Shown here piece after piece: positions 1-6,580 of a stretch of 64,000 bases of DNA (its first letter is position 1; the number at the start of each line of letters is the position of its first letter). The notes beneath the pieces were generated by a model. The model saw only the letters and a program-made list of their open reading frames with translations, was not told where the DNA came from and searched no databases. Source of the stretch: Paractinoplanes bogorensis (GTDB lineage Bacteria > Actinomycetota > Actinomycetes > Mycobacteriales > Micromonosporaceae); the NCBI RefSeq assembly GCF_018829635.1, contig NZ_JAHKKG010000007.1, positions 583,361 through 647,360 on the forward strand, in the 5' to 3' direction. Both the position numbers and the translations under genes were made by a program.

Positions 1-730
1 GGTGGGTGTGCATGGTGCCCGCGTACTCGAAGAACAGGTTGCCCCCGAGGACCTCGCCGTCGAGAGTCGCCACGGCGAGATGAACATGGTCGGCGAGAGC
101 CGTGCGCAGCCGGTGGAAATGGGCGGCGCTGAAGAAGTAGAAGGCGGTCGCCCCGACGCGGCGCATCGTGGCGTGGTAGGTGTCGATCCATTCGTCGAAC
201 CGGGACCAGTCGTCGAAGGTGATCTCGACTCCGGCCCGGGTGGCCTTGCCGATCTGGTTGCGGTGACTGCGATGGGTCTGCGACCACAGCTCGTCGGGGC
301 TGAGCGTGAGGTCGATCGAGACGGTCTCGCCGTGGTTCACCAGCGTGCCGGCGACGGCCAGAGCCTCCGAGTGGCCGGGAAGCAACGGATGGAGCCGCGC
401 GAACGCGGTGACCACCCCCTCGGTGCAGAGGAGTTCGGTCATCGTGCCGGCCGCACGTGACCAGAAGGCAGCGTCATCACTGCCCACGGGGCCCGGATAC
501 CCGTACGGGGAAATCGCGTCCTGCAGGTCGGTGTCGGGCACCGGCCGGAGCAGCAAGGGGAGGAGAAAGACGCGTCCCGCCTCGTCGTATCGGTAGGCCA
601 CCGGAGTGCCGCCGGTCAGGCCGGCGTCGAGCCGCACGTACTCGGGGATGTGGTAGATGTCATGCCGGACCCGGTCGAGCGCCTCCGTCCAAGCCGGATC
701 CTGGGGTGACAGCAGTGCGGCATCTGCCAT
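1..730 (-). CDS. FemAB/GNAT-like acyltransferase (C-terminus off the window)
   Basis: The gene starts at ATG 730, 7 nt after a clean GGAGG, and runs off the left edge, so about 243 residues are visible. It is a close paralogue of the protein at 1955-2968. Both begin with a 'W-x-EAL-x-R-x-RHD-x-YH-x-P-Y' segment, share 'DAISPYGYPGP', 'GEGVVTAF'-like and 'W-x-Q-T-x-x-x-HRN' blocks, and then 'Y-x-x-x-MRRVGA'. This pattern fits the FemAB / Acetyltransf_6 branch of the GNAT fold, whose members transfer amino acids or acyl groups to amino sugars or peptides. It is the last visible gene of the exopolysaccharide operon, and its ribosome-binding site overlaps the stop of the flavoprotein gene. A role in decorating the exported glycan is inferred; the substrate is unknown. 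Confidence 0.8.
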   Translation of the reverse strand, partial: MADAALLSPQDPAWTEALDRVRHDIYHIPEYVRLDAGLTGGTPVAYRYDEAGRVFLLPLLLRPVPDTDLQDAISPYGYPGPVGSDDAAFWSRAAGTMTELLCTEGVVTAFARLHPLLPGHSEALAVAGTLVNHGETVSIDLTLSPDELWSQTHRSHRNQIGKATRAGVEITFDDWSRFDEWIDTYHATMRRVGATAFYFFSAAHFHRLRTALADHVHLAVATLDGEVLGGNLFFEYAGTMHTH

Positions 731-733
731 AGG

Positions 734-1945
734 TCAACCTCCTGTTAGTAGGGGAACTCCCATCTCGGCGTCGGGGCGGCGCCGAGCGCGGTTCCATCGC
801 CGGGCGCTCAGGGCCGACCGCAGCATCGCGCGCGGAACCGAGCGCTGGGTGCTCAGGTGCAACAGGTACCGCCACAATGGATACTCGCCGCGGCGGTTGG
901 ACAGGGCATAGGAGAACTGCGCGGAGGGCAGATCCGCGTATTCGGGCATCCGCTCGAACCATTCGCTGCTGGCCAGCGCGGCCCGCTGCAACGGGACGAG
1001 GTCGGCGCGGCGGCGGTGCTCGTAGCGCTCGAGGGCAACCGGCAGCGGGGCGCCCGAGGCGACCGCGTCGGCCAGCGCCATGGCGTCCTGCATGGCCAGC
1101 TTGGTGCCCGAGCCGATCGCGAAGTGGGTGGTGTGCGCGGCGTCGCCCATCAGCACCACGTTGCCGTTGTCCCAGCGCTGGTTGGTGACCCGGCGGAAGC
1201 TCATCCAGCCGGTACCGCCCGCCTCGGCCCGATGGTCGATCAGCCGTTCGCCGCCCAGGTGCCGGGCGAAGATGGTCTCGAGCCGGGCGCATCCGGCCGC
1301 CCCGTCGAGCCGGTCGAGCTCCAGCGCCGACCAGACCGCGGGTGTGCACTCGACGATGAACGTGCTGGTGCCGTCGTCGAACGGGTAGGCGTGGTACCAG
1401 ATCCAGCCCGCGTGTGTCTTTTCGAAGCCGAACGTGAACGTGTCGAAGACATGTTTGGTGCCGAGCCAGATGTACTTGTTGCGACCCATGTCGACCGACG
1501 CGCCGAAGTGGGACGCGTCCTGTGACCGGATCGCCGAGCCCGCCCCGTCACATGCCACTACCAGGTCCGCGTCCGGAACGACCGACAAATCGGACGAGTA
1601 TCGGATGTCGACCCCGAGCTCCGAGGCGCGCGTGCCGAGGATCGACAGCAATTTGTGGCGGCCCAGACTGAATCCGTAGCCGGGCAGGTGGGAGACCGAC
1701 TTGCCGGTCGCGCGCACCTCGTACTCGTCCCACCGGCAGGCCGCGTCCGAGATCCGGCGGGCACTGACCGGGTCGTACGCGAAAAGGTCGTCCAGAAGGT
1801 CGTCCCAGAAGACGACCCCCCAGCCGTACGTGACGCCGGCCGGATTGCGTTCCAGCACGGTGACGTCGTGCGCGGGGTCGGCCAGTTTGGCCAGCACCGC
1901 GAAGTAGAGACCGGCGGGCCCGCCGCCGACACAGGTGATCCGCAT
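734..1945 (-). CDS. FAD-dependent aromatic hydroxylase, salicylyl-CoA 5-hydroxylase/VioD-like
   Basis: This 403-residue flavoprotein monooxygenase begins with the FAD-binding GxGxxG variant 'VGGGPAGLYFA' at residues 6-16 and carries the second FAD motif 'GDAAHTTHFAIGSGTKLAMQD' near residue 270 (slightly shortened here: GDAAHT...GSGTK). Those blocks and 'YGWGVVFWDD' resemble the FAD half of salicylyl-CoA 5-hydroxylase / 2-aminobenzoyl-CoA monooxygenase and the tryptophan hydroxylase VioD. The length matches a stand-alone hydroxylase rather than the bifunctional enzyme. Start ATG 1945 follows AGGAG. It lies between two paralogous FemAB-like genes, 9 nt after one and 3 nt before the other. Hydroxylation of an aromatic acyl or aminoacyl group destined for the polysaccharide is an inference from context. 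Confidence 0.8.
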   Translation of the reverse strand: MRITCVGGGPAGLYFAVLAKLADPAHDVTVLERNPAGVTYGWGVVFWDDLLDDLFAYDPVSARRISDAACRWDEYEVRATGKSVSHLPGYGFSLGRHKLLSILGTRASELGVDIRYSSDLSVVPDADLVVACDGAGSAIRSQDASHFGASVDMGRNKYIWLGTKHVFDTFTFGFEKTHAGWIWYHAYPFDDGTSTFIVECTPAVWSALELDRLDGAAGCARLETIFARHLGGERLIDHRAEAGGTGWMSFRRVTNQRWDNGNVVLMGDAAHTTHFAIGSGTKLAMQDAMALADAVASGAPLPVALERYEHRRRADLVPLQRAALASSEWFERMPEYADLPSAQFSYALSNRRGEYPLWRYLLHLSTQRSVPRAMLRSALSARRWNRARRRPDAEMGVPLLTGG

Positions 1946-1954
1946 GGCGCGCTC

Positions 1955-2968
1955 CTAGCGATAGGGCGGGAAAGTCCCCGATTCGTCGGTCTCACGACCC
2001 AGGGCAAAGACCATTTCCTCGTACGCGGGCCGGTCGGCCACGATCCGCCAGGTGTGGAACGGATGACGCCGCGGGGAGAACCCGGCCTTGTACGTGAACA
2101 GCGAGTCCTCGGCGCCACCCTTGCCCCCGCCGAGGTGGAACACCGTGTCGCCACGGGACTTGCACCATCGCCGGACCTCGTCGTAGAGCATCTCGTCGGC
2201 GTACCGCTTGGGCGCCCGCCGCGTCGAGGACACGTATCCGGTGGCAATGCCGTGATGCTCGAAGAAGGTGTTGCCCCCGACCACCTCGCCGTCCTCGAGC
2301 GCCACGGCCAGGTGCATGCGGTCGCCCATCAGGTCGTGCATGGCGACCAGGTGCTCGCGGGTGAAGAAGTAGTAGTCCGACGCGCCGACCCGCCGCATGT
2401 TGTCGTGATAGACGTCGACCCACTCGCCGAGCCGGTCCCAGTCGTCGAACACGACCTCGGTGCCCGCCCGCCGCGCCCGGTTGATGTGGTTGCGGTGATC
2501 GCTGCGCGTTTGTGACCACATCTCCTCGTGGCTGACCGTGAGGTCCATCGAGACGGTGTCGCCGTGGTGCACCATCGTGCCGAACCGGCTCAGCAACGGC
2601 AGCGGGGCGGGCAGCAGCGGGTGCATCCGGACGAACGCGGTCACCACACCCTCGCCCCGCAGCGTCTCGAGCATGGCCATGCAGGCCCGCTCCCAGAAGT
2701 CCCGGTCGCCGGGCATCGCGTCGCTGGCCGGGCCCGGGTAGCCGTACGGGGAAATCGCATCGCGCAGACCCGTGCCCGGGATCTCGCGCAGGATGAGCGG
2801 GAGCAGGAGTTGCCGGCTGCCGTCGGAATACCAGAAGGCGGCCGGGGTGCCGGAGGTCAGCGCCGCGTCCAGGGTGATGTATCCGGGCAGGTGGTACGTG
2901 TCGTGCCGGGTGCGGTGCAGAGCCTCCTTCCATTCGCGTGCCGCCGGTCCCACGAGCGCAGCAGTCAT
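1955..2968 (-). CDS. FemAB/GNAT-like acyltransferase
   Basis: This is a 337-residue protein. ATG 2968 was chosen because AAAGGAG lies 6 nt upstream and because the paralogue at 1-730 starts at the equivalent place; the open frame extends further but without a good ribosome-binding site. It shows the two-lobed FemX-like pattern (Acetyltransf_6 type): an N-terminal lobe with 'DAISPYGYPGP', a central 'RNHINRARRAGTEV' segment, and a C-terminal lobe with 'EDGEVVGGNTFFEHHG' and 'FHLGGGKGG'. Such enzymes usually use aminoacyl-tRNA or acyl-CoA donors and an amino-group acceptor. An amino sugar made by the aminotransferase of this operon would be a plausible acceptor. No signal peptide is seen, so it should act in the cytoplasm on a precursor. 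Confidence 0.83.
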   Translation of the reverse strand: MTAALVGPAAREWKEALHRTRHDTYHLPGYITLDAALTSGTPAAFWYSDGSRQLLLPLILREIPGTGLRDAISPYGYPGPASDAMPGDRDFWERACMAMLETLRGEGVVTAFVRMHPLLPAPLPLLSRFGTMVHHGDTVSMDLTVSHEEMWSQTRSDHRNHINRARRAGTEVVFDDWDRLGEWVDVYHDNMRRVGASDYYFFTREHLVAMHDLMGDRMHLAVALEDGEVVGGNTFFEHHGIATGYVSSTRRAPKRYADEMLYDEVRRWCKSRGDTVFHLGGGKGGAEDSLFTYKAGFSPRRHPFHTWRIVADRPAYEEMVFALGRETDESGTFPPYR

Positions 2969-2979
2969 GTCTTTCTCCT

Positions 2980-4122
2980 TTACGGACGCAGGATCCGCGC
3001 ATTGAGCGCCATGTTGGCGGCGAACTGGTCGTTGACCACGCGATGACTCTCCAGCCGCTGCTGGACCCCCGGGTCGAAGCGGCCGAGCTTGACGAAGCCG
3101 TCCGAGAGCCATCCGTTGTCGGCACCGGTGCCGTCCACGTAGGCGCGATAGGTTGTGCCGCCGGGCCAGACGACCCGGGTCAGCAGGCGGGAGAAGGCCG
3201 CCATATCGGTCTTGGTCCAGGTGGTGCCGTGGTCACGGGCCTCCACCACGTACGCCATGACACCGTTGCCGTGGCTGACGTCCTGTCCCGGCCGCGCACC
3301 GGAACCCCAGACGTCGCTCCAGAAATAGGCCGTGGCCTCGGCCGGGTTGCGCCGCATCTGCTGTTTGAGGCCGCCGCTCTGGCCGGGCATGTGCTGGTCG
3401 ACGTCGGCGACAACGCGTTGATATCGCGCACGACGCGCGGTGTCGGCGGTGACCAGGGACAGGTTCTGAGCGATCAGGGCCCAGTGTGAGGCCATGTGGG
3501 TACGCTCGCGATAGATGGTGTCGTCGGGGCCGCGCGAGTACCACTTCTCGAACACGTGCTTCTCGGCGAACGAGAGCAGCCGGGTGTAGCGGGCCCGGTA
3601 CGCCGAATTGGCGTACACGGAAGGGTTTTGCCGGATGGCCGTGAGCAAGGCCGTGCCGTACCGCCAGAAATAGCTCTCATAGAGCGGCACCTCGGTGCCG
3701 TCCTCCTGCGCGCTCGTCCAGCCGAGGTAGCCGCCGCGCACTCCCTTGGCCGTGCCGACCACGTTCTCGGTGTATTGCAGGGCGCGGTCGAGGTAGCGAT
3801 TCTCGCCGGTGGCCCGGAACATGGCGACGAGAGCATCCACTGTGTACGAAACGTTGTAGTGGTCCCAGCTGTCGCCCGAGCGGGTCATCGGCAGGGCCGT
3901 GCGGGTCTGGTAGTCCCAGGAACGCAGGAACATCTCGGCCCAGTGGCTGACCGGTTTGAGGGTGGCCGCCGCGACCGCCGGGCCCTCGGGTTCGGCCGGC
4001 AGCGGGCTCATCACCTGAGCGGCGTCGTCTTCCCGGACGCCGCAGGCCACGGCCGTGCCCGCCGCGGCCGCCACACCCAGAGCGCCCAATCCCCCCAGCA
4101 ACAGAGCCCGTCGAGCGATCAT
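2980..4122 (-). CDS. Secreted lipoprotein with predicted all-helical glycosidase-like fold
   Basis: The 380-residue product starts with Arg-Arg, a hydrophobic stretch (residues 6-26) and a Cys at 27 in a slightly non-canonical lipobox (A-V-A-C), so it is probably exported and lipid-anchored, perhaps by Tat. The rest is rich in regularly spaced Trp/Tyr and helices such as 'SWDHYNVSYTVDALVAMFRATG', 'YESYFWRYGTALLTAI' and 'DVSHGNGVMAYVVEA'. This pattern is typical of alpha/alpha-toroid carbohydrate-active enzymes. I cannot assign a GH or PL family. It is translationally coupled to the O-antigen-ligase-like gene (ATGA overlap at 4119-4122). A role in trimming or modifying the exported polysaccharide outside the membrane is inferred. 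Confidence 0.65.
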   Translation of the reverse strand: MIARRALLLGGLGALGVAAAAGTAVACGVREDDAAQVMSPLPAEPEGPAVAAATLKPVSHWAEMFLRSWDYQTRTALPMTRSGDSWDHYNVSYTVDALVAMFRATGENRYLDRALQYTENVVGTAKGVRGGYLGWTSAQEDGTEVPLYESYFWRYGTALLTAIRQNPSVYANSAYRARYTRLLSFAEKHVFEKWYSRGPDDTIYRERTHMASHWALIAQNLSLVTADTARRARYQRVVADVDQHMPGQSGGLKQQMRRNPAEATAYFWSDVWGSGARPGQDVSHGNGVMAYVVEARDHGTTWTKTDMAAFSRLLTRVVWPGGTTYRAYVDGTGADNGWLSDGFVKLGRFDPGVQQRLESHRVVNDQFAANMALNARILRP

Positions 4123-5312
4123 GCGTGCACCTCCTCACGTACCGGGGCCACCGCCGGCACCACGGCGGCCGCCGCGGCCAGTGCGGCGAACATCCAAGCC
4201 AGCCGTGAGTCGTAGTAGTCACCGGAGAACAGGCTGCTCAGCCCGACGAACACCGCCGCCGAAACCGCCAGCCCGGTCAGTTTCGGGCGGTGGCCACCGC
4301 CGTACACCGTCTTTGTCCACAACAACACGGCCGTGGTGAGCAGCCCGATGCCGATCAGGCCACCCTCGGCCGCGACGGCGAGCACATAGTTGTGCGGGTA
4401 TTCCACGAACTGGTTGACGCCGATGATCCCGTAGAAGCCGTCCAGCCCGGCCCCCGCGATCGGATGGTCGACCGCGAGCTGCCACGCCGCCGCCCAGATG
4501 CTGGTGCGGTCGGACAGATAGCGTTCCTGCACGGTCTGCTCGACGAACCTCTCCTGGAACAGGCTGGTGAACGCGGGCGGCGCGAACGCCCAGATCACGG
4601 TCACGGCCGCGGCCACGAAGACGAACGCGCCCGCCACCGCCCCCGGATGCAGCCGGCGCCGGATCTTGAACAGGGCCACCCCGCCCACCGCGGCCGCCGC
4701 CAGCAGACCGGCCCGCGAACCGGAGAGCACGGCGGCCAGGCCGAACAGGGGAGTGGCGAGCAGCCACAGCAACCGGCGGTGGATCATCGCCAGCGCGATC
4801 GCACTGATCACGCCGAGGATCTCGATGCGGACGAAGACGTTGGGGCCGCCGCCGAAGGCCGAGTAGCGGCCCTGCTCGCCCGGCCCGTTGATGAACAGGG
4901 CGGCCAGCGCGAACACGATCGCGGCCACATAGAACAGCAGGAACGCCTGGCGCACGACGGTTTCAGGGTCGCCCACGGCGTACAGGTAAAGGGCTATGAC
5001 CAGCGCACCCATGAGCAGCAGGTCGACGGTCTGCGGGCCGACCCGCGAGGCCGACGGCGCCCACAGGCCGGAGGCGATCTGGAACAGGAAGAACAGCACC
5101 ATCGCGACGAGCCAGCCCTCACGCGTTCTCGGCGCCGGCGTGGCCGGCCGCCGGGCCACGTCGATGATGAGGACGGTCAGGGCCAGCAGCAGCCCGACCA
5201 CGCGCAGGTCGACCCAGACCAGGTCGGGATAGCCGGCGCGGTCGAGCGTGAACCGGCCGCCGATCGCCACCAGGATCAACAGCAGGCCGGGAGCCGTCAG
5301 CGTCCGTTTCAC
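4119..5312 (-). CDS. O-antigen ligase/polymerase-like membrane protein
   Basis: About 397 residues with ten or more hydrophobic segments (for example 'LTVLIIDVA', 'GALVIALYLYAVG', 'AAAAVGGVALF'). A large outward loop near the C-terminal third contains 'HPIAGAGLDGFYGIIG' and 'EYPHNYVLAVAAEGGLIGIGLL'. These are the conserved blocks of Wzy_C / O-antigen ligase-type polymerases. GTG 5312 is chosen because it overlaps the flippase stop as GTGA; upstream in-frame starts would lie inside the flippase gene. In the Wzx/Wzy pathway this protein would join repeat units on the outer face of the membrane. Which linkage it makes cannot be told. Confidence 0.82.
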   Translation of the reverse strand: MKRTLTAPGLLLILVAIGGRFTLDRAGYPDLVWVDLRVVGLLLALTVLIIDVARRPATPAPRTREGWLVAMVLFFLFQIASGLWAPSASRVGPQTVDLLLMGALVIALYLYAVGDPETVVRQAFLLFYVAAIVFALAALFINGPGEQGRYSAFGGGPNVFVRIEILGVISAIALAMIHRRLLWLLATPLFGLAAVLSGSRAGLLAAAAVGGVALFKIRRRLHPGAVAGAFVFVAAAVTVIWAFAPPAFTSLFQERFVEQTVQERYLSDRTSIWAAAWQLAVDHPIAGAGLDGFYGIIGVNQFVEYPHNYVLAVAAEGGLIGIGLLTTAVLLWTKTVYGGGHRPKLTGLAVSAAVFVGLSSLFSGDYYDSRLAWMFAALAAAAAVVPAVAPVREEVHA

Positions 5313-6580
5313 TCCTTGCCGCCCGTCACCCGGTTGGTGATCAGCGCGAACAGCAGGCACGAGCCGTACCCGATCAGCGAACCGTAGGCGGCGCCCAGGA
5401 TGCCGAACGGCGGGATCAACAGCAGATAGGCGGCGAAGCTGACGACGAAACCGGTGATCTCGGCCGCCGACACCAGGCTGCCGCGGCCCTTGGCGATGAG
5501 CAGGCCCAGGGTGACCCGCGACACCGCGTACAGCCCGGCCGCCGCCACCAACGGCACCACGACCGACTTGGCCTGCGCGTATTCATGCCCGAAGACCGGC
5601 ACGATCAGCAGGTAGAGCCCACCGGCCGCGATCGGCGCGACGACCAGGCAGTAGGCGGCCACCGCGAGCAGGATCGGCCGGGTCGGCAGACCGTCGGTGT
5701 TGTGCGCCTGCCGCCACTTGCCGAGCTTGGCGTCCGCGTACGCCCGGACCGGCCAGGCCAGAAGTTCGGTCATCGTGGCCACGGCGGTGTAGATGCCGAG
5801 CGCCGACGTCGAGGCGAGCGCGGGCAGGGCCAGCCGGTCCGAGCGCAGCATCGCCATGTTCGAGATCGCGGCCGGGAACAGGGACAACCCTTCCCGCCGG
5901 ACCAGCCGGTTGTGGTCGGGCGCCTCCGGACCGGGCCTCCGCAGCCAGACGATCAGGTAGGCCACCGTCGGCAGCAGCCCCGCCACCAGATAGGCGACGA
6001 TCCAGATGGCCGGCGTGGTGGTGTTGGCCAGATAGAGGACGACGAGCAGCGCGAGCAGGATCAGCGCCTCGACGATCCGGCAGATCAGGAAGTCGCCCAC
6101 CCGCCCGGCCGCGATGGCGATCGAACGCGTGGCCAGCCCGGCCACCTCGACCAGCGTGTAGGCCGCGATCAGCCCGATGACGAGCAGCCCCGGGTTGTAG
6201 TGATGCGGCGCCAGCACTTCATAACCCGCCGCCAGCAGAAGCCCGACACCACAAGGAACAACCAGCAGTTTCCCGTACGCCTTCACCGCCGCGGCCGGGG
6301 TCACCTCGTGATAACTGGCGACGAAGCTACGTTCGGTGCCGAGCAGCATGAACTGGGTAGCCAGGTAGACGACCTGCAGCATCAGCGCGACCTCACCCCG
6401 ATGGGCCGGCGCCAGGGCCCGCACCATCAGGATGTTGGCCACAAAGGCGACGCCACCGGTCAGCAGCTGAGAGGCGAAGAGCTGCACGTACGGCTCCCGC
6501 AGCAGCCCGCCGACCCAGGCCGCCGCACTCTTTTTCGCGACCGGTTCGGTGAGCGGGCGCTCCGCCTGGAGCTCACTCAT
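5309..6580 (-). CDS. Wzx-type polysaccharide flippase (MATE/MVF-like)
   Basis: About 423 residues. ATG 6580 opens with MSELQAERP, and the open frame upstream of it overlaps the kinase-like gene and has no function. The protein has around 12 to 14 hydrophobic helices starting with 'LFASQLLTGGVAFVANILMVRALAP', which matches the first helix of Wzx/RfbX-type exporters, and ends with 'AYGSLIGYGSCLLFALITNRV'. It would move lipid-linked repeat units across the membrane for the ligase-like polymerase encoded immediately downstream. The start codon lies 8 bases inside the end of the preceding gene, so translation is coupled. Confidence 0.85.
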   Translation of the reverse strand: MSELQAERPLTEPVAKKSAAAWVGGLLREPYVQLFASQLLTGGVAFVANILMVRALAPAHRGEVALMLQVVYLATQFMLLGTERSFVASYHEVTPAAAVKAYGKLLVVPCGVGLLLAAGYEVLAPHHYNPGLLVIGLIAAYTLVEVAGLATRSIAIAAGRVGDFLICRIVEALILLALLVVLYLANTTTPAIWIVAYLVAGLLPTVAYLIVWLRRPGPEAPDHNRLVRREGLSLFPAAISNMAMLRSDRLALPALASTSALGIYTAVATMTELLAWPVRAYADAKLGKWRQAHNTDGLPTRPILLAVAAYCLVVAPIAAGGLYLLIVPVFGHEYAQAKSVVVPLVAAAGLYAVSRVTLGLLIAKGRGSLVSAAEITGFVVSFAAYLLLIPPFGILGAAYGSLIGYGSCLLFALITNRVTGGKE

